NCBI GenBank assembly: GCA_001464735.1
Contig: LNDU01000030.1
Location: forward strand, 1-64,000
Reading direction: 5' to 3'
From: Nitrospira sp. Ga0074138
Lineage (GTDB): Bacteria; Nitrospirota; Nitrospiria; Nitrospirales; Nitrospiraceae
DNA length: 64,000 nt
This document shows, in pieces, positions 26,308 to 34,152 of this stretch; position 1 is the stretch's first letter; each line of letters begins with the position of its first letter. The notes beneath the pieces are model-generated. The model was not told the origin of the DNA, made no database searches, and saw nothing but the letters and a program-made list of their open reading frames with translations. The position numbers and the translations under genes were made by a program.

Positions 26308-28278
26308 TTAACACCGTAACCCCGACTGGCAAGCGCGAACGGAATACGATTCGATTTCGGTCAGTTGTCCCAAGTGGGCGGCGAACCAGTATTCGAGCAC
26401 CAAGGCCGTGAACGTGAGCATGGCCAGAGGGCCACGCGGAGAATGCTTCGACATCGTGCGCGCAACCTCCGGTCTGAGAATGGAATGTTGAACGAGCAGC
26501 CCATCTTCGAGAGCACGACCATGGCGAGCCCAGACACCCTGCATCCATTCTCGTCCCGGCGGTTGAAAACCCCGCTTCGGTCGATGCAGAAGCCAATCAG
26601 GCACCAAGTCCTTCACCGCTTGCTTAAACCACCCCTTCGGGGGAAGGGCGTGATCGGGATGCGCCTTGCGTAGGCCGATGACGGTTTCCACAAGCCGATA
26701 GTCGATGAGCGGCAGTCTGAGTTCGACCGAGGACGCCATGCTGAGCCGATCGCCCTGCGCGATGCCGTTTCCCAGAAGATAGGTGTCGCATATCAATCTC
26801 GTGAAGAGGGTGTCTGGGCTCAGCCACGGATGCGGGAATGTAAATGGCTTCCACAGCTCCGTTTCATAGATTGAATTTCTGAACCTGTCCGTCAAGATCG
26901 AGGGGATGGAATCACGGACAGTCCGGAACCAGGGGGAGTGTTCGAAAAAGACGATTCGATCCTTAGGATTCTGCTGATCACGCAGAAACTGATGATATGA
27001 AGATCTGAGCCCCGCCCCCGACCAACACCAATCGACGAGATCCCATCGCGACTTGGTCGAGGGCAACTTCAAACCGATGTACTGGCCCAACTCCGGACGC
27101 CCTTCCGACTGCCAACGTGCCTTGCGCATCGTCTGACTGAGCGCTTCCGTCATCCACGGGTATCCCCAAAAGAGCTCGTCGCCTCCCTGTCCAGCAAGCA
27201 TGACCGGAACGTCATGCGTTCGCGCAGCGTTCATCACAGCGTCGTAGCCATAGCTCGCAATATCGGCGATCGGATCATCGGCCCGAAAGACCAGCGATGG
27301 GAAAGCAGCGACCATATCCTCCGTCTTGATCTCGACTTCGCGCAGGGGAATCTCCAGATAATCCGCCATGGCCTTCGCTTCGAGGCGCTCGTCGTACCTT
27401 GGACGTCCTTCATACCCCACGGTGAAGGCAGTCAACCGTCCCGGATAAGCCCTCGCAGCCAATGCCGCCAGCGCGCCGGAATCCAGCCCTCCGCTGAGCG
27501 CGACTCCAACCGGCACATCGGAGCGCACGATCAATTCGCTGACCCGTTCCAATTCGGCTCGGATAGTCGAGACCGGCTCCTCGTTCAACTGAGGCGCGTC
27601 TTCCATTTGCCAATACAGGGATTCCGACAAACACCACGGATGTGGAGAGATTGTCAGAGTCGTCCCGGCGGGGAGCTTGCGGATACCCTTAATCAGGGTC
27701 ATCGGTTCAGGCACGTATTGAAAGTGAAAGTATTGGTAGACAGCAGAAGGGTCGAGCTGCACGTCGATGACACCTGTACGAAGCAGGGCTTTCAGCTCCG
27801 AGGCGAAATAGAGCACCTGGTCCTGCTCGTACAGATACAGCGGCTTCTCTCCCATCCGGTCCCGGGCCAGGAAGAGGCACTTCCGACGTTCATCCCACAA
27901 TGCAAAGGCGAACATCCCACGCAGGTGCTCGACGCAGCGTTCGCCGTAGTCTTCATAGAGATGCACGATCACCTCGACATCGCTATTCGATCGGAAGCGA
28001 TGGCCTCGTGACTCCAGCCGAGCCCGAAGCTCAATGAAGTTATAGATCTCCCCATTGGCGATCAACGCAAGCGACTTATCTCCGTTGTATACGGGCTGCC
28101 AACCGCCGGTCAGGTCGATGATACTCAGGCGACGCATAGCCAGAGCCGCATGTGACCCGAGATGGGTCCCGGCCCCATCCGGTCCGCGATGGACCAGCGC
28201 ATCGCTCATGCGCAACACCCTCTCGTGTTGGTCGGGACTCAATGGCTGCGCACTGATAATCCCGGCAATTCCGCACAT
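26308..28278 (-). CDS. asnB: Glutamine-hydrolysing asparagine synthetase
   Basis: This ~656-residue two-domain enzyme starts MCGIAGI; Cys2 is the glutaminase nucleophile, which fixes the start at 28278 with AAGGAAGGTGG upstream. The class II amidotransferase domain shows HRGPDGAG, NGEIYNF and ARDRMGEKPL. The synthetase domain shows the PP-loop VALSGGLDSGALAAL and later the LPPKGWFKQAV and RPKRGFQPP segments. AsnB-like proteins are common first genes of EPS clusters, where they may amidate sugar acids rather than make free asparagine. Here it heads an eight-gene operon with the Pho-box-like promoter at 28307-28373 directly before it. Confidence 0.93.
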   Translation of the reverse strand: MCGIAGIISAQPLSPDQHERVLRMSDALVHRGPDGAGTHLGSHAALAMRRLSIIDLTGGWQPVYNGDKSLALIANGEIYNFIELRARLESRGHRFRSNSDVEVIVHLYEDYGERCVEHLRGMFAFALWDERRKCLFLARDRMGEKPLYLYEQDQVLYFASELKALLRTGVIDVQLDPSAVYQYFHFQYVPEPMTLIKGIRKLPAGTTLTISPHPWCLSESLYWQMEDAPQLNEEPVSTIRAELERVSELIVRSDVPVGVALSGGLDSGALAALAARAYPGRLTAFTVGYEGRPRYDERLEAKAMADYLEIPLREVEIKTEDMVAAFPSLVFRADDPIADIASYGYDAVMNAARTHDVPVMLAGQGGDELFWGYPWMTEALSQTMRKARWQSEGRPELGQYIGLKLPSTKSRWDLVDWCWSGAGLRSSYHQFLRDQQNPKDRIVFFEHSPWFRTVRDSIPSILTDRFRNSIYETELWKPFTFPHPWLSPDTLFTRLICDTYLLGNGIAQGDRLSMASSVELRLPLIDYRLVETVIGLRKAHPDHALPPKGWFKQAVKDLVPDWLLHRPKRGFQPPGREWMQGVWARHGRALEDGLLVQHSILRPEVARTMSKHSPRGPLAMLTFTALVLEYWFAAHLGQLTEIESYSVRACQSGLRC

Positions 28279-28306
28279 GATACGCCACCTTCCTTTAGGC
28301 CGGCAG

Positions 28307-28373
28307 AGTATAGGGCTTACTTTAAGGCCGCATGGATACCTGCGATTCAATTCTTTGTTAACAAATTGTTAAT
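28307..28373 (-). promoter_or_regulatory. Pho-box-like promoter of asnB/EPS operon 3
   Basis: Minus-strand units ATTAACAATTT, GTTAACAAAGA and ATTGAATCGCA (28373-28341) are followed after 28 bp by TATACT (28312-28307), some 30 bp before the asnB ATG. Read on the plus strand, GTTAACAAATT and GTTAATACCAA also form an 11-bp pair, so the site could serve the divergent lipoprotein gene as well. Confidence 0.7.
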
Positions 28374-28490
28374 ACCAAGACATACGGTAGATTTCAGTTC
28401 TGGACGAAGGCTACTATCTCGCAAGCAAGTCAAGCCCCAGATACCTCAAACAGAATCGTGCGAGTGCTCATACTGCACATCAAGAAGACA

Positions 28491-31166
28491 ATGAAGACAT
28501 TGCGTCCTGCCCTCCATTGGGTAATGGCCGTCTGCGTCGTTGCGACCAGCCTACTGGCCTGCAGTGCTCAGGAGAATCAGGACACGCCAAGCGCCCCCCC
28601 TCCCTCCCCTCCTGCCTCAGTGACGCCCCCCAAGTTCCTGTGGCAGACCGATGGAATAGGTCCGACTCGTGGGAGTGAATCGATCAGTAATTGGCCGAGG
28701 CTCACAGGCGGCACGGCAAGCTGTGATTTGAGTCAGGTGGATGACCACAGCACGTTGCCTCCGCATGCGCCGTTCGGAGGAGGCTCGGCCGTGCGCTATA
28801 TCAAAGCCGTCTGCGCCGGCGGTGCCAGCGGCGGAAGAATCCAGATCGTGGTCGACATGGAGGACCGCACCCTGGACGATCTCGGCAATTTCGGATTCTT
28901 CTGGTATCAGCCGTCCGTGTCTGTCTCAACCGCGATGACACTCGAGCTGGCGACAGCCCCCAGCTTTTCCCAATATTTGCTCTTCAATTGGGCCACGGGA
29001 GCAGTGGGGCGAAGGATGATCGACGGCTGGAACCCGATCACCTGGCAAGCCGGTGACCAGGTTTCCGCAATTGGTGGGGCAACGATGGCCCACACCTTCA
29101 CGACCTTTCGCATCCTCCTCGATCTCCAGCCTAACGGTGCCGGCACATTCTATTTCAGCGACTTTATCTATGGTTATTACACGAAACCGCATATCAACAT
29201 CTGGGGCGAGAATAACTTCGCAAGTGTCTACACCCATCTTTTCCCCGAAGCCAGAAAGCGAAATTTGATCGGCTCCTATTGTCCGGTCACGGAGATGCTC
29301 AAAGATCCCGGGCGAGTGGTGTTGGAAGGGGGATTCACAAACGATCAACTGAAGGAAATGGTGAGGGCTGGGTGGACCATCGGCGGCGAATCCACAGAGG
29401 GACTCAACTATATCGATTTCTACACGCTCGAAGGTGCAGCCGCTGACATGGACAAACACCTCGCCGACCTCCAACGTCTCGGCTACCAACGCCCGATCTT
29501 CTGGTGTTACGAAGATGCCAAGCACAATGCCGTGTTGGATGCCGAGCTGGCAAAACGCAAGGTGGTGGCAGCCTACAGCGGCAACGTGTTTTCCGACAAT
29601 ACGGGACGATCCCTCTATGGAGGACTCACGAACCCCTATAACCTATGGTCGGTGTCGGGCGACGCCCGGCCATTGAACGAGATCATCGCGGCGATCGACC
29701 ATGCCGTGAAGTACGGCGAACAACTTGGGTTAGAGTGGCAACGGTATGATCAAGAGTTTCACGCAGTCGCCGACTATCTCGTCAAGCTACAGAATGAAGA
29801 GAAGATCGAGATCGTCACGGTCGAAGAGATGATCGCACGCCATGGGAAAAAGAACGGTTCCCCGGCTGGGCCTCCGCCGGTTGATCCCCCGCCGCCACCG
29901 CCGCCACCGGCCGCGCTGTTGCCTTTTGATCAAGTCGAACACTCTTACACTCAATCGCCGGCTCGATTCTCTGGCCTCTGGTCTCAGGCCAAGACCCGCA
30001 CAATCCGGCTTGCGTTGTTCGGCGATTCGCAGGAAACGTCTCCGGAAGGAAAAGGCGATGTCTATGTGCCACGTCTTCAATACGAATCGTGGAAGCGCTT
30101 CGGAAACGTGCCGGAAACCGTCGTGGCTGGCTACCATGCTTACGGTGGTGGCGCTCCGTTCGGAGACTGGTTGCTGAGAGGCGCCGCTGCTCGTCCCGGG
30201 GCCTCGCCGACTCGTATTATGGTGGATAGTCTTTTACCAGGCATCCCGGCCGCAGCCCACGCGGCACCGGCTGGACCGCAGTCGGTAAACGGACAGCAGT
30301 ACGGTCAACTCATGGTTCTTGAACCGGATGCCCGCAGCGTCAACCCGGCAGCAGAAATTCCGACCACCACTCCATACTTCTGCACCCAGGGTTCGGTACG
30401 GGCGGAAATCTTCGCCGCGACACATCCGCAGTCCGGGGGCCTGCTCTATAAGGCACGGCCGTCGGATTCCGTGCCCAGTTACTTCGCGCCGACGACGCTG
30501 GAAGAAACCGCGCCGCTCTCCCTGGTTGACTCGACGTTTATCGTCAAGTCCTTCACGACGGCCCCTCTGCCTTTCAACGGCAAACGTGACATGCAACTGG
30601 AATTACTCGGCAGTCTGACGTCGGCACTGACGGATATCATCGGGGCACGCTTTAAGAGTGATCAGTGCCCGCATGGGATCGTTATTCAAGATCTGAGCGT
30701 GGGCGGACTGTCCACCAAGGAGTTTCTAAGCATCCACCGCGGAGCCACACTCCTCTTTCGAACCATGGGTTTCGATGCAGCTATCCTCCACTTCGGTGCC
30801 AACGACATCGGCGAAGGTGCCACGGCGGAGTCATTTCGGCTCGACACGGAACGGCTGATCGCTCGCATCCGTTCCTGGGCCAACGACCCAGGGTTTCCTG
30901 TCATCCTGATGGGCGATCCCTATCGCAAGGGATTGACCCCGTCGATGGAAGCGGAGTATGCCCGTTATCCCGGAGCGCTACGAGCCATCGCCGCCTCAGA
31001 TCCAGCAGTGATGGTCATCAATTCACGACGACTAATGGATGAGCGCGGATGGAAAGCAGCTCCACCTAACCGATTAAGTGAATTGCTTCTAGACGATCTC
31101 CATTATACTCCTCGTGGTGCCATCGAATTGGCTGAACAGGAGATGCAGACATTGCTGGGGCCATAA
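28491..31166 (+). CDS. Lipoprotein with degenerate NodB-like domain plus SGNH hydrolase domain
   Basis: The protein (~891 aa) has a signal peptide with lipobox SLLAC and a Pro-rich linker. A jelly-roll-like region follows. At residues ~235-450 there is a CE4/NodB-like fold: the usual FDDG is replaced by WGENN and the GSHT-xxH metal site by GGESTEGLNY, so it is probably not a deacetylase. After a poly-Pro hinge (PPPVDPPPPPPPP) comes an SGNH/GDSL esterase domain with FGDSQ (Ser), HFGANDIGEG (Asn) and DDLHYTPRG (Asp-His), apparently intact. It likely edits or removes acyl groups on the EPS at the cell surface. It is divergent from asnB. GTG 28458 is an alternative start. Confidence 0.75.
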   Translation: MKTLRPALHWVMAVCVVATSLLACSAQENQDTPSAPPPSPPASVTPPKFLWQTDGIGPTRGSESISNWPRLTGGTASCDLSQVDDHSTLPPHAPFGGGSAVRYIKAVCAGGASGGRIQIVVDMEDRTLDDLGNFGFFWYQPSVSVSTAMTLELATAPSFSQYLLFNWATGAVGRRMIDGWNPITWQAGDQVSAIGGATMAHTFTTFRILLDLQPNGAGTFYFSDFIYGYYTKPHINIWGENNFASVYTHLFPEARKRNLIGSYCPVTEMLKDPGRVVLEGGFTNDQLKEMVRAGWTIGGESTEGLNYIDFYTLEGAAADMDKHLADLQRLGYQRPIFWCYEDAKHNAVLDAELAKRKVVAAYSGNVFSDNTGRSLYGGLTNPYNLWSVSGDARPLNEIIAAIDHAVKYGEQLGLEWQRYDQEFHAVADYLVKLQNEEKIEIVTVEEMIARHGKKNGSPAGPPPVDPPPPPPPPAALLPFDQVEHSYTQSPARFSGLWSQAKTRTIRLALFGDSQETSPEGKGDVYVPRLQYESWKRFGNVPETVVAGYHAYGGGAPFGDWLLRGAAARPGASPTRIMVDSLLPGIPAAAHAAPAGPQSVNGQQYGQLMVLEPDARSVNPAAEIPTTTPYFCTQGSVRAEIFAATHPQSGGLLYKARPSDSVPSYFAPTTLEETAPLSLVDSTFIVKSFTTAPLPFNGKRDMQLELLGSLTSALTDIIGARFKSDQCPHGIVIQDLSVGGLSTKEFLSIHRGATLLFRTMGFDAAILHFGANDIGEGATAESFRLDTERLIARIRSWANDPGFPVILMGDPYRKGLTPSMEAEYARYPGALRAIAASDPAVMVINSRRLMDERGWKAAPPNRLSELLLDDLHYTPRGAIELAEQEMQTLLGP

Positions 31167-31272
31167 GTACCGATGCCTGCGCCAGGATCTACACCACAAT
31201 AGACCTGTCGGGTCCCGCCTGTGCGAATGGCCCTAGGGAAAGGTCTTGCGCCTGCCCCTCGCTCCTGCCGTC

Positions 31273-31305
31273 CTTAATGTTCCTGTAACATCAGTGGCGT
31301 ATGCT
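31273..31305 (+). promoter_or_regulatory. Pho-box-like promoter of the PhoB-like regulator
   Basis: Units CTTAATGTTCC (31273-31283) and TGTAACATCAG (31284-31294) are followed after 5 bp by TATGCT (31300-31305). The phase is the same as at the other sites (5 = 16 - 11). The predicted leader before ATG 31354 is about 40 nt, and autoregulation is implied. Confidence 0.6.
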
Positions 31306-31353
31306 CAGGTCCACCAAACGGTGGGACAAGCAGAGGCAGCCGGAGGAAGATTC

Positions 31354-32064
31354 ATGGCATCGCAACGCCGAAAGACCATTCTGATCGTCGAAGACGATCC
31401 AGATATCTCACAGTTGGTCAAGCACTACCTTGAGAAAGATGGATTTCACGCCCATATCGCCAAGACGGGACTCGACGCACAGAAACTGGTGGTATCTGAA
31501 CATCCTGATCTCGTGATCCTGGATCTCATGCTCCCCGAAATGGATGGGTTGGAGGTGTGCAAGGCCCTTCGAAATAAACCGGAGACGGCATCGTTGCCGA
31601 TTATGATGTTGACGGCAAAAAATGAGGAGTCCGATACCATTGTCGGACTGGAACTGGGAGCCGATGACTATGTGACGAAGCCGTTCAGCCCCAAGGAGTT
31701 GGTCGCCCGTGTGAAGGCCCTCTTCCGTCGCCTGGAACGAACGAGCGAGGAACAACCAACCTCCTTGTCCTACGGTCCACTTTTGATGGATCTGACACGC
31801 CATGAAGTGACCGTGAAGGGAAAAGAAGTCTCGCTCACGGCCAAGGAATTCGGACTGTTGGAACTCTTATTGCGCCATCCCGGGCGGGTACTCACACGAG
31901 ACATGCTTCTCAACTCCGTCTGGGGATACGACTACTATGGAACGACTCGAACCGTCGACGTCCATGTTCGTCGCCTGAAGGTGAAAGTGCCATTCCTCGG
32001 CGAGACGATCGTGTCCGTCAAGTCGCTTGGCTACAAGCTATCAGATCAACCGCTGACTTCGTAA
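31354..32064 (+). CDS. OmpR/PhoB-family response regulator (candidate PhoB)
   Basis: This 236-residue protein has a complete receiver domain: acidic pocket ILIVEDDPD, phospho-acceptor Asp in LVILDLMLPEMDG, Thr in MMLTAKNE and Lys in YVTKPFSPKEL. It is followed by a winged-helix DNA-binding domain (LTAKEFGLLELLLRHPGRVLTR, RTVDVHVRRLKVKV, VKSLGYKL). GGAGGA precedes ATG 31354; the track start at 31246 is too far upstream. PhoB is the closest functional model because a Pho-box-like element lies in its own promoter and many such elements occur nearby. No sensor kinase gene is adjacent, so its input partner must be elsewhere. Confidence 0.85.
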   Translation: MASQRRKTILIVEDDPDISQLVKHYLEKDGFHAHIAKTGLDAQKLVVSEHPDLVILDLMLPEMDGLEVCKALRNKPETASLPIMMLTAKNEESDTIVGLELGADDYVTKPFSPKELVARVKALFRRLERTSEEQPTSLSYGPLLMDLTRHEVTVKGKEVSLTAKEFGLLELLLRHPGRVLTRDMLLNSVWGYDYYGTTRTVDVHVRRLKVKVPFLGETIVSVKSLGYKLSDQPLTS

Positions 32065-32076
32065 CGACTCCAGCTC

Positions 32077-32367
32077 GTGCTTCGATACCGCATACCACTC
32101 AGGTTGCCCCTCGCCTTCTTCTGCATCGTCATGACCTCGTGCAGTCATCAACCCCGAGTCGAAGATTTTGAAGCCAGCATTGGTCACGTGACTCAGGATG
32201 AACTGATTCATCATTTCGGCTACCCACAACGACTCAAGCGACTTCGATCCGGAACAGAAGCCTGGGACTATGAGTTCTTATCCGGCTACTCTCGCTGTGT
32301 GGGATACCGCATCTACTTCGACGAGGATCAGCGCTCTCAACGATGGGAACATATCCCTTGCCGTTAG
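32077..32367 (+). CDS. Small lipoprotein, SmpA/BamE-like
   Basis: This 96-residue protein starts at GTG and has the signal sequence LPLAFFCIVMTSC with lipobox MTSC. The mature part (IGHVTQDELIHHFGYPQRLKR, then GTEAWDYEFLSG and a cysteine-containing GYRIYFDEDQRSQRWEHIPC) has the spacing of SmpA/OmlA (BamE-like) lipoproteins, in which a G-x-P segment and a W-x-Y strand recur. Two cysteines in the mature chain could form a disulfide. It follows the response regulator gene by 12 bp and may be co-transcribed. Function is inferred only from fold resemblance. Confidence 0.6.
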   Translation: MLRYRIPLRLPLAFFCIVMTSCSHQPRVEDFEASIGHVTQDELIHHFGYPQRLKRLRSGTEAWDYEFLSGYSRCVGYRIYFDEDQRSQRWEHIPCR

Positions 32368-32373
32368 ACCTTC

Positions 32374-32578
32374 TAGCAGAATGCTGAAAAAGTCCTCCAG
32401 CGGCGTTCTCGCATCACTCAGAGGCTCAACGTACCGAAACGTATGCCTCGCCCCTTCGCTCGCTGCGGCCTTGCTGGACGGCCTTTTTGAGCATTCTGAG
32501 ATGTAGCGTGCCGTAGGTCTTTCTGTCATCGTGCAACGGTGCGCGAAGCAGAATCCAAGTTTTTCAGCAGACTGCTAG
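32374..32578. repeat. Nested inverted repeat element (possible Nitrospira interspersed repeat)
   Basis: CAGAATGCTGAAAAAGTCC (32377-32395) pairs with an inverted copy ending GAGCATTCTG (32480-32498; 17 of 19 match). A further outer copy, TTTTTCAGCAGACTGCTAG (32560-32578), is inverted to CTAGCAGAATGCTGAAAAA at 32374. It contains no ORF. The sequence resembles repeats I associate with Nitrospira genomes, from memory and unverified. It could fold as a long hairpin and terminate transcription of the upstream genes. Confidence 0.6.
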
Positions 32579-32731
32579 TCCTTCCAACCAACCATAGCTC
32601 TCTTAGCAACCTCGCAGTCTTATCCCTCTCTCGACCCAACATTTTGGTTGGACTTTTACACAGACTTGATCTCTTCCTGAACATCTGTTGTCATTCATCC
32701 TGTATCTATGGCGGCAAAAGGAGGGCTGGAC

Positions 32732-33157
32732 ATGGCACTCACGACGCAATCAAGACCGCGATCACGTCGACCGAAGAATGAGCCACTCCCCGCTCAGGCT
32801 GTGCCTTCTGTATTCTCCCGCTCACGACTGCGAGAAGAGCTGACCCGCCAGCGTGCACTGTTGCTGGCCGATTGGAATTTATCATTCACCCCGCAAGCCG
32901 ATCGGGCACATCTCGCCGACCCCGCCGATCAAGCATCACGCGATTTGGAGCACGATCTGTTCGTTCAGCTCAGAACACGAGTGCTTGCAAAACTGAAACG
33001 CATTGAGCGTGCGCTGCTTCTGCTGCGGACGAAGCACTATGGGTACTGTCGCCGATGCCATAAGGCAATCCCCGACGAGAGGCTGGCTGTTCAGCCGGAT
33101 GCACGTTTCTGTGTGCCTTGCCTCAAATGGATCGAGAGTCGAGCATTGCGCAATTAA
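32732..33157 (+). CDS. DksA/TraR-family C4 zinc-finger protein
   Basis: This 141-residue protein has a basic N-terminus, a coiled-coil region (LREELTRQRALLLADWNLSF, LFVQLRTRVLAKLKRIERAL) and a C-terminal zinc finger, CRRCHKAIPDERLAVQPDARFCVPC (read as C-x2-C...C-x2-C). DksA/TraR proteins bind the RNA polymerase secondary channel and modulate stress and ribosomal promoters. The coiled-coil tip does not show the DxxDxA motif of DksA clearly (the segment is LADPADQASRD), so the mode of action may differ. AAAGGAGGG precedes ATG 32732; the ATG at 32708 is too close upstream of it. Confidence 0.85.
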   Translation: MALTTQSRPRSRRPKNEPLPAQAVPSVFSRSRLREELTRQRALLLADWNLSFTPQADRAHLADPADQASRDLEHDLFVQLRTRVLAKLKRIERALLLLRTKHYGYCRRCHKAIPDERLAVQPDARFCVPCLKWIESRALRN

Positions 33158-33200
33158 TAGGAACGATGGATCGTCCAACCCGCATCGAGAAGTAGAGAGT

Positions 33201-33668
33201 ATGCATCGCTCCATGACACGCACCACGTTAATAACACCACCAGGCTCTCACGCCGAGCACGATGAGCAGACATTCCGTTCGCTGCTGGACCTTGAACATC
33301 GTAAATGCCGGCAATCCGGGCAAGCCTTTCATGTGCTGCTCTGTCGCCTGTCCACTCAGTCTGGAACGCAGTTCCTGATGACTGACTCGGTCACGAGAGC
33401 CTTGATTTCTGCCGCAAGAGAGTCGCTTGGCAAGACGGACCACATGGGCTGGTTTCTACAAGATCTCGTATTGGGTGCGCTCCTCCTAAACAAGAATCCA
33501 AGTCAATCGGCGGTATCGAGCGGCGGCGGAACGAGTCGGGTCCGCCGGCTGATCGAGAGTCGGCTCTGCCCCGCCTATCCATCTGTCGTCGTACAGTTCT
33601 ACGATTATCTGGATCTGCCCCCTATTAAAGACAACACGCGGGATCAGACTTTTTCGAGAGCTTTTTAA
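33201..33668 (+). CDS. Conserved hypothetical, degenerate GGDEF-like protein
   Basis: The ~155-residue soluble protein reads EQTFRSLLDLEHRKCRQSGQ, then LISAARESLGKTDHMGWFLQ and LVLGALLL. The order of elements (helix, strand, R-x-T-D-x-x-G-W, hydrophobic strand) is that of small GGDEF-like proteins found with EPS transferases, but the GGDEF signature itself is absent. It cannot be a functional cyclase by sequence. It sits between a DksA-like protein and a zinc-ribbon protein in what may be one transcript. The start choice (33201 or 33213) is uncertain, because no strong ribosome site is visible. Confidence 0.5.
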   Translation: MHRSMTRTTLITPPGSHAEHDEQTFRSLLDLEHRKCRQSGQAFHVLLCRLSTQSGTQFLMTDSVTRALISAARESLGKTDHMGWFLQDLVLGALLLNKNPSQSAVSSGGGTSRVRRLIESRLCPAYPSVVVQFYDYLDLPPIKDNTRDQTFSRAF

Positions 33669-33678
33669 GGAGGATAGC

Positions 33679-33894
33679 ATGCGATGTCCCCGTTGCGCCG
33701 GCATACGAGTGCCAGAGGTGATCACCGACGGAGGAATGAGATCCTTAGCGCTGCGGTGTGTTCTCTGTGGAGACCTCACCGATCATGTGATCGTCCAAAA
33801 TCGGCAACGGCCGCGACTCGTCAGGGAGGGACGAGCGCGACCCCCCGTTTATGGTCGCAACTCCGATAGATGGGATTGGTCTGCGTTTGGCTAG
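33679..33894 (+). CDS. Small zinc-ribbon-like protein
   Basis: This 71-residue protein has a strong ribosome site (AAGGAGGA) 6 bases before ATG 33679, only 10 bp after the previous stop. Two CxxC knuckles, CPRCAG near the N-terminus and CVLCGD at about residue 28, would bind one zinc ion. The remainder is basic (QRPRLVREGRARPPVYG). Proteins of this size and form often help in transcription or RNA contacts. Nothing here identifies a target. Confidence 0.65.
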   Translation: MRCPRCAGIRVPEVITDGGMRSLALRCVLCGDLTDHVIVQNRQRPRLVREGRARPPVYGRNSDRWDWSAFG

Positions 33895-34106
33895 GGATAC
33901 CGGCTCATCACCGAGGCGATCTTTTCAGTTCGGTGAATCCTCCAACCGCTGTATCCATTATATCCATCTCATCAATTGCCCGGTCCTTGGTCCGATTCTG
34001 CCCATATGTGACGGGTGGGAGTACGACCCTTCGCAAGTGCTCGTTGCAACCCGGTTTCAAAACTGATGGCATGACGTGATGGCCAGAGAGAAGGGAACCG
34101 ACAACA

Positions 34107-34141
34107 TGCGGGCCCCGGGGAGCAATCCCGCAAGGCCCGCA
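34107..34141 (-). terminator. Hairpin after phoX
   Basis: TGCGGGCC (34107-34114) and GGCCCGCA (34134-34141) form a perfect 8-bp stem with a 19-base loop, 11 bases beyond the phoX stop. It has no T tract on the minus strand, so termination efficiency is uncertain. Confidence 0.5.
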
Positions 34142-34152
34142 ACACTTCACGT

